Assembly (NCBI GenBank): GCA_947627195.1
Contig: CANQVC010000003.1
Location: 1-64,000, forward strand
Direction: 5' to 3'
DNA from: an uncultured Bacilli bacterium
GTDB lineage: Bacteria; Bacillota_I; Bacilli_A; ML615J-28; CAG-698
DNA length: 64,000 nt
Made by a program: the position numbers and the translations under genes. Of the stretch, positions 25,859-34,152 are shown piece after piece. Below the pieces are notes generated by a model. It was not told the origin of the DNA and ran no database searches. It saw only the letters and a program-made list of their open reading frames with translations. Within the stretch, counting starts at the first letter, position 1; each line of letters begins with the position of its first letter.

Positions 25859-26950
25859 TTATTCCATCCACATATAGCCATATCTTGATACATACAAATC
25901 TAATAAACCAATTGCTGTCATACTATCGACAACAACTCTTGCTCGATGAACAATGCATGGATCATGACGGCCTTTTCCTTTCATTATTATTTCTTTACTT
26001 GTCAATAAATCAACTGTTTGTTGTTCTTTACCGATTGATGGAGTAGGTTTAATAACAGTTTTAAAACGAATTGGCATACCATTACTAATTCCTCCATTTA
26101 TACCACCATTATTATTTGTTTTTGTTTCAATTTTATTATTAAAGATAAATGAATCATTAGCTTCACTACCATATAAATTAGCAAATTCAAATCCTAAACC
26201 AAATTCAACACCTTTAACAGCAGGAATTGAAAATAATAGTGAAGAAAGTACAGATTCAATTGAGGAAAAGAATGGTTCACCAATTCCTCCTTCAATATTT
26301 AAAATAGCTGTTTCTAAAATGCCACCAACTGAATCTAAATTTTCTTTAGCTTTTTTTATTTCATCTAACATTTTATTTTTAGAAGTAGATGATATAACAG
26401 CAAAATATGAATCATTTATTTTATCAATTTGTTTTTCTAATTCTTGAGGATTAACAGCAAAATCAACATCAATTGTATGATGAATTTGTTTGATATGAGT
26501 TGCTATTTTAATATGTTTATTTAATAAAATTTGTTTACAAATTGCTCCTGCAATAACAATTGGTGCCGTAATTCTTCCCGAAAAATGGCCTCCACCACGA
26601 TAATCTTGATAACCATCATATTTTAAAAAGGCAGTATAATCAGCATGTCCAGGACGAAGTATATTAGGTTGATAATCTGTTGATTTCGTATCTTCATTAG
26701 GAATTAAAATTGTTAATGGAGTACCTGTTGTATAACCATTAAAATAACCACTAATAATTTTAAAAGAATCTTTTTCTTGCCTTGATGTTGATATTGAACC
26801 TTGAGGTTTCCTTTTGTTTAATTCTTTTTCGATATTATCAATATCTAACATAATACCTTGTTTTAATCCATCAATAACAACACCTATTGCCTCACCATGA
26901 GATTCACCAAATAAAGATATGTGAATGTTTTTACCAAATGATGATGCCAT
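25859..26950 (-). CDS. aroC: chorismate synthase
   Basis: FMN-dependent enzyme turning EPSP into chorismate, 363 residues. Signatures: GESHGEAIGVVIDG at 15-28, GYQDYRGGGHFSGR near 110-123 and the C-terminal KGRHDPCIVHRARVVVDSM. It lies 1 base after aroB and directly before aroE/K. No flavin reductase domain is attached, so reduced FMN must come from elsewhere. Confidence 0.96.
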   Translation of the reverse strand: MASSFGKNIHISLFGESHGEAIGVVIDGLKQGIMLDIDNIEKELNKRKPQGSISTSRQEKDSFKIISGYFNGYTTGTPLTILIPNEDTKSTDYQPNILRPGHADYTAFLKYDGYQDYRGGGHFSGRITAPIVIAGAICKQILLNKHIKIATHIKQIHHTIDVDFAVNPQELEKQIDKINDSYFAVISSTSKNKMLDEIKKAKENLDSVGGILETAILNIEGGIGEPFFSSIESVLSSLLFSIPAVKGVEFGLGFEFANLYGSEANDSFIFNNKIETKTNNNGGINGGISNGMPIRFKTVIKPTPSIGKEQQTVDLLTSKEIIMKGKGRHDPCIVHRARVVVDSMTAIGLLDLYVSRYGYMWME

Positions 26951-26951
26951 A

Positions 26952-27959
26952 TTATTCCATCTCCTTTATTTTTTGATATAATTCATTAATAGAAATATTA
27001 ACCATTTTGTATTTTTCAATTGCTTCTAATTGAATAATGGTAATTTCATTTTGCTGTCTTTTTTTATCATTTAAAACAGCTTGATATATTTGATCTGTTT
27101 TATTTAGAATTGGTTTTTTTATATTCATTTTATTTAAGTAATTTAAGACTTGATTTTTAAGTTCTAAATCTTTTATCCATGGTATCATCCCAAAACCAAC
27201 AGCTTCGCCATGGTAAATTTCTCCTAAATAAGCACTTTCAATTCCATGACCAATTGTATGGCCAAAATTTAATATTTTACGTAAGCCTGTTTCTTTTTCA
27301 TCTTCTTCAACAATTTTTCTTTTAGCATCTAATGATCGATAAATAATTTCTTCTAAATTATTATCTATATCATCAAATAAAGATAATAATGTTTTATCCA
27401 TTATTAATCCCATTTTCATTGCTTCAACAAGTCCATTATAATATTGTCTTTTAGGTAAACTTTTTAATGTTTCAAAATCTATTAAAACACATAATGGTTG
27501 ATAAAATGCCCCTACAACATTTTTCACATGTTCTAAATTGACAGCAACTTTTCCGCCAATTGAACTATCAACCATAGAAAGTGTTGATGTAGGAATATTA
27601 ATAAATTTACAGCCTCTTTTATATGATGAAGCTACAAATCCAGCTAAATCACCAACTACTCCCCCACCTAAAGCAATAATAGTATCAGTTCGAGAAAATT
27701 GTTTTTCTAATAATGATTTTAAGATTTTTTCATAAGTTTGTAATGTTTTACTAACTTCTCCTGGATGAATAATATATTCATAACCATATTTTATCTTATC
27801 TAAAATTTTTTTACGATATGATGAAGGAATATTTTCATCACTTATTATCATAACTTTATTATTCAAAACATTAGATGGAATATACTCATCTATTTTTTCT
27901 AATAAATTATGACCAAAATAAATATCATAACCTTGTTCTAAATTAACATGTAATTTCAT
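26952..27959 (-). CDS. aroB: 3-dehydroquinate synthase
   Basis: AroB cyclises DAHP to 3-dehydroquinate with NAD and zinc, about 335 residues. ALGGGVVGDLAGFVASSYKRG and PTSTLSMVDSSIGGK are diagnostic, as is LNFGHTIGHGIE with zinc-binding histidines. The start is set at ATG 27959 because AGGAGG lies 5 bases upstream; a further-upstream start at 27989 would begin inside the leader terminator. First structural gene of the operon, directly behind the attenuator. Confidence 0.96.
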   Translation of the reverse strand: MKLHVNLEQGYDIYFGHNLLEKIDEYIPSNVLNNKVMIISDENIPSSYRKKILDKIKYGYEYIIHPGEVSKTLQTYEKILKSLLEKQFSRTDTIIALGGGVVGDLAGFVASSYKRGCKFINIPTSTLSMVDSSIGGKVAVNLEHVKNVVGAFYQPLCVLIDFETLKSLPKRQYYNGLVEAMKMGLIMDKTLLSLFDDIDNNLEEIIYRSLDAKRKIVEEDEKETGLRKILNFGHTIGHGIESAYLGEIYHGEAVGFGMIPWIKDLELKNQVLNYLNKMNIKKPILNKTDQIYQAVLNDKKRQQNEITIIQLEAIEKYKMVNISINELYQKIKEME

Positions 27960-27972
27960 AATACCTCCTAAC

Positions 27973-28003
27973 AAAAAATGTGTTACCATTTAGATAACAC
28001 ATT
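27973..28003 (-). terminator. attenuator terminator in front of aroB
   Basis: Minus-strand hairpin with arms AATGTGTTA and TAACACATT around a short loop, followed by TTTTTTG. It ends about 14 bases before the aroB start codon, just ahead of AGGAGG. Its 5' arm (27993-28001) can instead pair with GATAACAC at 28026-28033, so it is a conditional terminator. Confidence 0.88.
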
Positions 28004-28145
28004 AAATATTTATATTTATAAATCCGTGTTATCCCTGATATTGTTTATCGAATCAAGAATAACTTACAGATATTTATCATGGCATTACTAAAATACCAAG
28101 ATATGAGAGTAAATTAAACTCGACTCTTTCTTGGATTAAAGTAAT
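28004..28145 (-). promoter_or_regulatory. aro operon transcription attenuator (alternative stems)
   Basis: Several exclusive pairings can be drawn on the transcript. (1) A long hairpin at 28084-28145 with outer ATTACT/AGTAAT, then CCAAGA/TCTTGG and AGAGT/ACTCT; its 5' side includes the last Tyr and Phe codons of the leader peptide. (2) A small alternative stem GGTATT/AATGCC at 28081-28097. (3) TTATTCTTGAT/ATCAGGGATAA, 11 pairs with G-U, at 28029-28062, which hides GATAACAC. (4) Antiterminator GATAACAC/GTGTTATC, which breaks the terminator. The T-box core TGGNACC is missing, so control through a translated leader is the better model. Confidence 0.7.
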
Positions 28146-28188
28146 AGTAATAAAACATATTATTTATAATATTGTTTATAATGTTCAT
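28114..28188 (-). CDS. aro operon leader peptide (aromatic-rich)
   Basis: Small open frame of 24 codons plus TAA, too short for standard ORF listing. Residues 12-17 read FYYYYF (codons TTT TAT TAC TAT TAC TTT), six aromatic codons in a row, followed by NPRKSRV and the stop. The N-terminal part is MNIINNIINNM. The stop codon lies in the loop of the first attenuator hairpin and the Tyr/Phe codons lie at its base, as expected if ribosome stalling for charged tRNA-Tyr or tRNA-Phe sets the RNA fold. The ribosome site is weak (AAAAGTGG before ATG 28188); an internal ATG at residue 11 is an alternative start. Confidence 0.7.
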   Translation of the reverse strand: MNIINNIINNMFYYYYFNPRKSRV

Positions 28189-28241
28189 GTGCCACTTTTT
28201 AATGTCAATTAATGTATTGACATCTTCTCCATTCTACTAGT

Positions 28242-28270
28242 AGTATATCATATTATTCTTTTATTTGCAA
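28242..28270 (-). promoter_or_regulatory. promoter of the aromatic biosynthesis operon
   Basis: TTGCAA (28265-28270), 17 bases, TATACT (28242-28247) with extended -10 TGA. Transcription would start near 28235, giving a leader of about 275 bases before aroB. A further short hairpin (ATGTCAAT/ATTGACAT) lies between this start and the leader peptide. Confidence 0.75.
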
Positions 28271-28308
28271 TAATAATTTGAAATATTACAATAATAATTA
28301 CAATATTT

Positions 28309-29025
28309 TTATAATAATAATAGTGCTCCGAAGGCAAGCGTTGCTAATGCGGAAAGAGCATTATTGATATAATGAAGAATAAATGGGATATATATTGAAT
28401 CAGTTGCATATTCTAAGAATCCTAAAACAAGACCCATTACAATATATGGAAATACCATAATATAATCTTTACCACTATAAACATGTAAAAAACCAAACAC
28501 AAGAGCAACAATAAATACCACAACAAGACGAGGTATTTTAAAACTTCTTAAGACATCTGTAAGTGCTCTTCTAAAAACAAGTTCTTCAACAACAGGTCCA
28601 ACAAAGGCAATAATAAAGAAGTAAGGTACACCATATGCACTTCTTAAAACTAAATCAAGACCTTCTTCATTAATTGAATCACTTGGTAATTTCGCAATTT
28701 CAGAAATTAGATTAAAAATGACATTAAACATAATAGATATAGCAAATCCAATAGTCACTAAAATTAAACATTTAATAGCATTTTGTTTGTTTAATGCGAG
28801 ATAATCTTTTTTAATATCTTTATGTAATAAAACAACTGTAAAAATAAACATAAAAATATATATAATAAAATTGACAAGAAAAGACGCTAACATTGGATTA
28901 TCAGGATAAGCTTTTCTAAGTGCAGTAGCTAAATACTTTCCAAGCCATAAAAATACTAAAGCATATATAACAACAACTATTATTTTAACTACTTCAAATC
29001 TTTTCACAAATTCTTTAAACTTCAT
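28309..29025 (-). CDS. CPBP-family intramembrane metalloprotease
   Basis: Polytopic membrane protein of 238 residues with about seven hydrophobic segments. The three CPBP/Abi motifs are present: EELVFRR (near 144-150), FGFLHVYSG (near 182-190) and LHYINNA (near 216-222), with Glu and His residues that bind the metal. Family members include CAAX-type prenyl proteases and bacteriocin-immunity proteins. Nothing nearby points to a specific substrate. It follows the HAD gene by 9 bases and probably shares its transcript. Confidence 0.85.
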   Translation of the reverse strand: MKFKEFVKRFEVVKIIVVVIYALVFLWLGKYLATALRKAYPDNPMLASFLVNFIIYIFMFIFTVVLLHKDIKKDYLALNKQNAIKCLILVTIGFAISIMFNVIFNLISEIAKLPSDSINEEGLDLVLRSAYGVPYFFIIAFVGPVVEELVFRRALTDVLRSFKIPRLVVVFIVALVFGFLHVYSGKDYIMVFPYIVMGLVLGFLEYATDSIYIPFILHYINNALSALATLAFGALLLL

Positions 29026-29034
29026 TTATTCCTC

Positions 29035-29742
29035 CTATAAATATTTTTTTATCGTTGATACAATTTCATTTAAAGCAATTGTAGGACAATCAATATTTTG
29101 TTCAGGATGTAAAATTAAATTATTACCAACTAAATAACATCTTAAAGAAGATTGTTTACAACATAAATAATCTTCTATATCATTGTTACCAAATACTATT
29201 ACTTCATCAGGTTTTAAATTAAATTTATCTAATAATGTTTGAAAATATTTAGGATTTGGCTTACAATATGAACTATTTTCATAACAAGTAATGTAATCAA
29301 AATCTTTTTCTGTTAAGCCAATGAAATTCATTCTTGTAAGAGTTCCAGATAAAGGAAAAATAGGGTTTGTTGATAAAATGGATAAAAGATTATTTTCCTT
29401 CACAAACTTAATTATATCTTTTACATATGGATTATCACTGCAAGTTTCTTTGGTATTTTTAAATTCATTAACATAAAATGAATTAAATATTTCTTTGTCT
29501 TTTATTTTTTCATTACCATATTGACTAATAAAATATTGCCAAAAAGCTTCTTCATTTGTTTTGGATCCATTATTATGATACATGGCATTTACTCCACCCC
29601 AAACTACTTCAATAAGTTTTTGTGGTTCATAACCATATGGTTTTGCTTTTTTGCATAATAAATTAAAATATGATTTGGTAAATATATTTTCATCCATTGG
29701 TAGAAGTGTACCATCTAAATCAAAAAATACACTTTTCAACAT
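29035..29742 (-). CDS. HAD-family hydrolase (phosphatase)
   Basis: Haloacid dehalogenase-fold phosphatase of 235 residues. Motif I FFDLDGTLL at 6-14 holds the nucleophile Asp and acid/base Asp; motif II is ILSTNP; motif IV GNNDIED supplies the magnesium aspartates. The helical cap lies between motifs I and II (subclass I). GGAGG precedes the ATG. Substrate unknown; with the CPBP gene it forms a two-gene operon divergent from pheA. Confidence 0.85.
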   Translation of the reverse strand: MLKSVFFDLDGTLLPMDENIFTKSYFNLLCKKAKPYGYEPQKLIEVVWGGVNAMYHNNGSKTNEEAFWQYFISQYGNEKIKDKEIFNSFYVNEFKNTKETCSDNPYVKDIIKFVKENNLLSILSTNPIFPLSGTLTRMNFIGLTEKDFDYITCYENSSYCKPNPKYFQTLLDKFNLKPDEVIVFGNNDIEDYLCCKQSSLRCYLVGNNLILHPEQNIDCPTIALNEIVSTIKKYL

Positions 29743-29782
29743 TCTTCTATTTCCTCCTTGTATAACAAGATTTATAACATTT

Positions 29783-29811
29783 ATTCTAGCAAGATATTAT
29801 AATTTTGTCAA
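29783..29811 (-). promoter_or_regulatory. promoter of the HAD-CPBP operon
   Basis: TTGACA (29806-29811), 17 bases, TAGAAT (29783-29788) with extended -10 TGC. It is back to back with the pheA promoter region. Confidence 0.75.
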
Positions 29812-29904
29812 TGATATTCAAATTTTTTTTAATTTTATTTCTTTTCTTACCATTTTATGATAAACTATTGTAAACAAAATATATTAAAAAAGGAATTAAA
29901 CTAT

Positions 29905-30972
29905 ATGAAAGATTTAAAAGAAATTAGAAAAGAAATTAATCAAATTGATGAAGAGATGTTAAAACTATTTGAAAAGAGAATGGATGTTGTGAATGATGTC
30001 GCTTTATATAAAAAAGAAAATAATATTCCTATTTTAGATATATCTAGAGAAAAAAAAGTTATTGATGATAATTGTAATAAAATTTATAACAAAGAATATC
30101 TTCCTTATTATGAAACATTTATTAAAGATATAATGGATATATCTAAAGAATATCAAAAAACAAAAATTGAAACTTTTCATATAGCATATCAAGGAAGTGA
30201 AGGAGCATTTTCTCATTTAGCAAGTCTAGCATGTTTTCCTAATGCTTCTTTCACATCTTTTCCAACATTTGAAGATGTTTTTATTGCAGTAAAAAATAAT
30301 ATAGTTGATTATGGAATTGTGCCATTTGAAAATTCATATACGGGTGAAGTTGGCGAAGTATTAGATTTATTAGTAAAATATGATTTATATTTTAATAAAA
30401 TATATGATTTAAAGATCCAACAAAATCTATTAGGTATTCCTGGAGCAACAATTAATGATATAACTGATGTTTATTCAAAAGATCAAGCAATTGCTCAATC
30501 TAGTAAATTTTTAAAAAATCGTAATTTCACAATTCATGAATTTTTAAATACAGCTTTAGCAGCTAAATATGTTCATGAACAAAACGATAAATCTAAAGCA
30601 GCTATCGCATCTTTAGAAACTGCAAAATTATATCAATTAGAAGTAATTGCACAAGATATTAATACTGCTCAATCAAACACAACAAGATTTATAGTTTTAT
30701 CGAAAAAACTTGATAAAACAGGTAATCGTATTAATCTTTCTTTTACTTTGTCTAATGAAGTTGGTTCATTAGCTAAGATTATTAATATTATTACTAATCA
30801 TCATTTTAATATGGAAAAAATTCAATCAAGAGCTATTAAAGATTTGCCTTGGGAATATTATTTTCAAATTGAAATTGTTGGTGAATTAATTTCAAAATAT
30901 ACTGAAGAATTGTTAAATGAATTAAAAGAACATACTAAAGAACTTAAAATATTAGGTTGTTATACAAAATAA
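29905..30972 (+). CDS. pheA: chorismate mutase-prephenate dehydratase
   Basis: Bifunctional P-protein for phenylalanine. From ATG 29905 (AAGGAA 9 bases upstream) it has 355 residues; the in-frame ATG at 29857 lies at or before the likely transcription start (extended -10 TGATAAACT at about 29858-29866) and is rejected. About residues 1-85 are an AroQ-type chorismate mutase (IRKEINQIDEEMLKLFEKR). About 95-270 are prephenate dehydratase (GSEGAFSHLA; NTTRFIVLS). About 275-355 are an ACT domain (FTLSNEVGSLAKII) for Phe feedback. It is the only confident plus-strand gene and is transcribed apart from the aro operon, with no attenuator of its own visible. The mutase domain also supplies prephenate for TyrA. 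Confidence 0.95.
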   Translation: MKDLKEIRKEINQIDEEMLKLFEKRMDVVNDVALYKKENNIPILDISREKKVIDDNCNKIYNKEYLPYYETFIKDIMDISKEYQKTKIETFHIAYQGSEGAFSHLASLACFPNASFTSFPTFEDVFIAVKNNIVDYGIVPFENSYTGEVGEVLDLLVKYDLYFNKIYDLKIQQNLLGIPGATINDITDVYSKDQAIAQSSKFLKNRNFTIHEFLNTALAAKYVHEQNDKSKAAIASLETAKLYQLEVIAQDINTAQSNTTRFIVLSKKLDKTGNRINLSFTLSNEVGSLAKIINIITNHHFNMEKIQSRAIKDLPWEYYFQIEIVGELISKYTEELLNELKEHTKELKILGCYTK

Positions 30973-30977
30973 ATATC

Positions 30978-31013
30978 AAAAAAGTTGACTTTATAATAAG
31001 GTCAACTTTTTTA
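30978..31013. terminator. bidirectional terminator between pheA and the HTH gene
   Basis: Symmetric hairpin AAAAAAGTTGAC/GTCAACTTTTTT around a short AT loop, with a T run on either strand. It ends pheA transcripts on the plus strand and serves the convergent HTH gene, whose stop lies inside it. Confidence 0.92.
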
Positions 31014-31796
31014 ATTAATATTATTTGCTTCAACTTTATTAGGATAATATTTATAATAGCGCATAATGTTTATAATTGATAAAATAATTGAAACAAGAGA
31101 AAATACTAAAAATAAAATAAAATATACTGATATAATTTCTAAATCAATCATATAACAAATAAAATATATGACAAATAATAATTGTGATATAATTGTAAAC
31201 ATTGATAAGAAAATATTTTTATGAATATTTTTAACTAATTGACTTTCAACGATTCCTTCGATTTCTTCTTTATTATCTTTTAAAACTTTGGTATCTATTG
31301 ATACTATATAACTACGATTAAAATATAATTTCAATGCAGGAAGAGCAATAAATAATAATGGGGTTACAAATAATTCAATTAAGAAAACAAATCTTAATAT
31401 TGTTAATATGGCTATTGTTCCTTCTTCAATAGGTAATTTTTTTAATATAGCACATAGTAACAAAAATATAACAACTAAAATATCTGATATAAATGATATT
31501 AAAGGAAATATATGTCTTTTACATTCAATGACATGGTATTTTAAATAAGTATAATTAGTACCATATATTTTCTTTTTTCTTAAATCAATTGTTTCAAATG
31601 ATTCATTACTAAATGATAAATAATCAACATGAAATAAATTAGCTAATATTTTTATTTGTTCTTCTGTTGGATCATCTTTTTCTTTTTCCCATTGATATAT
31701 AGTTTTTTTAGAAACATTTAAAATTGAAGAAATTTCTTTAATACTTATTTTATATTCTTTACGATATTTATATAAATTATATGCAACAAAATTCAT
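31011..31796 (-). CDS. HTH (XRE-type) protein with membrane domain
   Basis: Protein of 261 residues. Residues 1-60 are a Cro/C1-type helix-turn-helix (YRKEYKISIKEISSILNVSK, then TIYQWEKEKDDPTEEQI). From about 90 to 250 there are four to five hydrophobic segments. Membrane-bound XRE-type regulators occur in Firmicutes, often sensing envelope state, but no target is suggested here. It is a single-gene unit ending in the pheA terminator. Confidence 0.75.
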   Translation of the reverse strand: MNFVAYNLYKYRKEYKISIKEISSILNVSKKTIYQWEKEKDDPTEEQIKILANLFHVDYLSFSNESFETIDLRKKKIYGTNYTYLKYHVIECKRHIFPLISFISDILVVIFLLLCAILKKLPIEEGTIAILTILRFVFLIELFVTPLLFIALPALKLYFNRSYIVSIDTKVLKDNKEEIEGIVESQLVKNIHKNIFLSMFTIISQLLFVIYFICYMIDLEIISVYFILFLVFSLVSIILSIINIMRYYKYYPNKVEANNIN

Positions 31797-31889
31797 TTTC
31801 TAATCTTTATTACCTTTATTTCATTATCTTTTTATATCATTGATTATACCACATGTTACTTTATTTTGGAATAATATTTTATTAAATTT

Positions 31890-31920
31890 AAAAAAGAACA
31901 GAGTGATATCTGTTCTTTTG
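31890..31920 (-). terminator. terminator of the putative ncRNA
   Basis: Arms AAAAGAACAG/CTGTTCTTTT with an 8-base loop, followed by TT and AAATTT on the minus strand. No coding gene ends just upstream of it on that strand, which is why an RNA gene is suspected. The HTH gene lies 93 bases further on. Confidence 0.8.
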
Positions 31921-32101
31921 CAAAATGGTTCGTTATTGTTTTGATATACAATAAGTTGACCATATCTAATATACTCATTAATTTAGGAGTGAGTATTGCT
32001 CCTTCGAATTCAATTTAGTGAATGTTCCCTAGGCCTCGATTCACTTTTATACTAAAATGAATTGGCGAAGTTCATTTAGTAATTATCATAGGATTTCCTA
32101 T
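31890..32101 (-). ncRNA. putative structured non-coding RNA, about 210 nt
   Basis: A gene-free stretch folding into consecutive minus-strand hairpins: ATAGGA/TCCTAT at 32088-32101, ACTAAATGAA/TTCATTTTAGT at 32051-32080, AGTGAAT/ATTCACT at 32017-32045, TACTCA/TGAGTA at 31972-31995, TTATTG/CAATAA at 31933-31954, then a terminator at 31892-31919. The loops (CTTCGCCAA; CGAGGCCTAGGGAAC) are GC-rich against an AT-rich background, as seen for conserved RNA loops. There is no coding frame of note. It does not show hallmarks of tRNA, SRP RNA, RNase P, tmRNA or a T-box. Ends are approximate and the promoter is not sure. Confidence 0.5.
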
Positions 32102-32178
32102 CTATTTAATATAAAAGTTATTTTTGCCTTAAATAATCTTTTATACAATAATATTATGGATAATATTTAAATTATTAT

Positions 32179-33969
32179 TCATTTTTTTTGAAAAAATTTT
32201 TCAAAGTCAGTTAATTCATTATATTTATTTGAATTATCTTTAAAAATAATATTTGAATAAAATTTTTCTAAAATTGTTTTATAATCAAGTCCTTGAGAAG
32301 CATATCCATTTGCACCATATTGAGACATACCTACTCCATGTCCATATCCACCACCATAAAAATGTAAAGTATCATTTTGCCATTCTAAGGCAAAGAATCC
32401 TGAACCTAATACATTGTCATTAGTTGTTTGCGATGAATATGTATTATCAGAACTTTTCGCATGTTCAGTTATAACAGTGCTTTTAGCATCTTTAGGACGT
32501 ATAGTAAAACGAATATTATATTGATTTATAATACGAAATGTTAATTTATCAGTTGTAATTTTTAAACTAATTACAACACCACTTTTACTTCTTTGGTCGA
32601 CTTCTATATTTTGAATATTACCAATATCATTAGGAAATTCTTTAATTACCCATTGATTATTTTCTAATTGAGGATAAGATGTTGGATATGTATTAGTCAT
32701 ATTTTCAATATTAGCATTAATTGTATTTTTTAATTGTTCTTTGGTTAATGAAACATGCCAACGATGATTTGATGAATTACCACATGGGGAATCCATTTTA
32801 ATTGTTTTAAAGAAATTAAGCATCCTTTCTTCATTTGTTGGATCAAAACTAATTGGATTACCATTTGAATCTTTTGTTAAATTATGACCTAATAAATAAG
32901 GGATTTCTTCAATTGGTTTATCTTCTATCCAAACATCATTACCATCAGCTGTTAAACCACATGAACAAGAATAATAATATGCTATAATTGGTTCATCTAG
33001 ATAAAACATGGTTATTCCTTTAGTATTATTGACAGCATTTGTGGACGATGGGGCAGTATTAATATTATTATATACTTGACTTTGTTCACTATCGTCTACA
33101 GCATATCCATATTGAGGAAATTTTCGATTGTAAATATCACGATATGCATAAGTTCTAGCGGCAACTGCTTGAGCTTTTAAAGCTTCCATATTCCATGATG
33201 AAGGCATTTCAGATGGAACAACTTTTGTTAAATAGTTTTCCATATCTACTTCATTGATTAATAATAATCTATTATTACAAATAGATATTTCCATATTACC
33301 TTGATAAAATGGATTACCAACATTTCTTCTAATAGATGTTACTTGAACTTCATGATTACCACCTTTTAATATTAATCGTTTATCACTTTTAATTAATGTA
33401 TTGCCAATCCATGTAACAATATTACCATCTTTAATTTCAAATTTTAAAGTAGAATGATCAGGAATTTGATATTTTTCTAATCCATCAAATGTCATCATTT
33501 CTATCGAAAATGGACATAATATAGTTATTTCATCATGATATAAATTATTGATATTAGCAATATCAGCTATTGAATTTCTTATAGCAACTCTAATTGTATT
33601 AAATACTGGTTCATTATCAATTAAGATTTTTTTGATATTTGTTTTATCATATTGGACATATACATTATTCATACCTATTAATAAATCATTTAATGTACCA
33701 TAAACTATATTATTATTTTGTAATAATAAAATTTCTATTGAATCATCAAATGATGTTGTTGGACAATTTAATAATTCCATATAATGATTTTCTTCATCTA
33801 TTAATAAAACTTCAGTATGAATAATGTTTTCTTCTGTTTCTGAAGGATTATCAGAAATAGTTGGATTAGGATTAGTTGGTTTATTTTCTTTACAACTAAA
33901 TAAAAAGAAAGATAAAATAAATATAAGAACTAAATTGAAAATTTTCTGAAAATTACATCTTTTAAACAT
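32179..33969 (-). CDS. SpoIID/LytB-domain lipoprotein (probable lytic transglycosylase)
   Basis: Lipoprotein of 596 residues (lipobox LFSC, Cys26). The SpoIID domain covers about 215-590: VPSEMPSSWNMEALKAQAVA with the catalytic-type Glu, ARTYAYRDI, DDSEQSQVYN, and the C-terminal YGHGVGMSQYGANGYASQG. SpoIID cuts glycan strands stripped of peptides, leaving anhydroMurNAc ends. The N-terminal 200 residues are beta-rich and unassigned. No other sporulation gene is nearby, so it may be a vegetative LytB-like enzyme. Its anhydro products would fit AnmK in this window. GAGGTG precedes the ATG. Confidence 0.85.
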   Translation of the reverse strand: MFKRCNFQKIFNLVLIFILSFFLFSCKENKPTNPNPTISDNPSETEENIIHTEVLLIDEENHYMELLNCPTTSFDDSIEILLLQNNNIVYGTLNDLLIGMNNVYVQYDKTNIKKILIDNEPVFNTIRVAIRNSIADIANINNLYHDEITILCPFSIEMMTFDGLEKYQIPDHSTLKFEIKDGNIVTWIGNTLIKSDKRLILKGGNHEVQVTSIRRNVGNPFYQGNMEISICNNRLLLINEVDMENYLTKVVPSEMPSSWNMEALKAQAVAARTYAYRDIYNRKFPQYGYAVDDSEQSQVYNNINTAPSSTNAVNNTKGITMFYLDEPIIAYYYSCSCGLTADGNDVWIEDKPIEEIPYLLGHNLTKDSNGNPISFDPTNEERMLNFFKTIKMDSPCGNSSNHRWHVSLTKEQLKNTINANIENMTNTYPTSYPQLENNQWVIKEFPNDIGNIQNIEVDQRSKSGVVISLKITTDKLTFRIINQYNIRFTIRPKDAKSTVITEHAKSSDNTYSSQTTNDNVLGSGFFALEWQNDTLHFYGGGYGHGVGMSQYGANGYASQGLDYKTILEKFYSNIIFKDNSNKYNELTDFEKFFQKK

Positions 33970-34008
33970 ATGTCATCACCTCTAATTAAAAAAGCTTTTA
34001 TATAATAT

Positions 34009-34038
34009 ATGATATCATAATATTTTAAGTATTGTCAA
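34009..34038 (-). promoter_or_regulatory. promoter of the SpoIID-like gene
   Basis: TTGACA (34033-34038), 18-base spacer, TATCAT (34009-34014) with extended -10 TGA. The pattern is vegetative sigma-A rather than a sporulation sigma factor type. Confidence 0.6.
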
Positions 34039-34101
34039 CTTTATCATTTTAAAAAAATTATAAATTAAGACAACATTAATAATTTAATTTGATTAGTTGT
34101 G

Positions 34102-34136
34102 AAAAAAACTACCAATGATTTAACATTAGTAGGTTT
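34102..34136 (-). terminator. intrinsic terminator after pyk
   Basis: Arms AAACCTACTAATG and CATTGGTAGTTT around a 6-base loop, followed by TTTT on the minus strand, about 17 bases after the pyruvate kinase stop. Confidence 0.9.
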
Positions 34137-34152
34137 CTTGATAATTATAATT

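Noticed and set aside
27973-28235. T-box riboswitch in front of aroB
   Set aside because: The GGGATAACACGG stretch and competing terminator look like a T-box end, but the conserved TGGNACC bulge is missing and no specifier-loop architecture could be drawn. The aromatic leader frame explains the structure better.
31797-32178. Small protein gene in the gap before the SpoIID-like gene
   Set aside because: No open frame of useful length with a ribosome site on either strand; the hairpin series and terminator favour an RNA.
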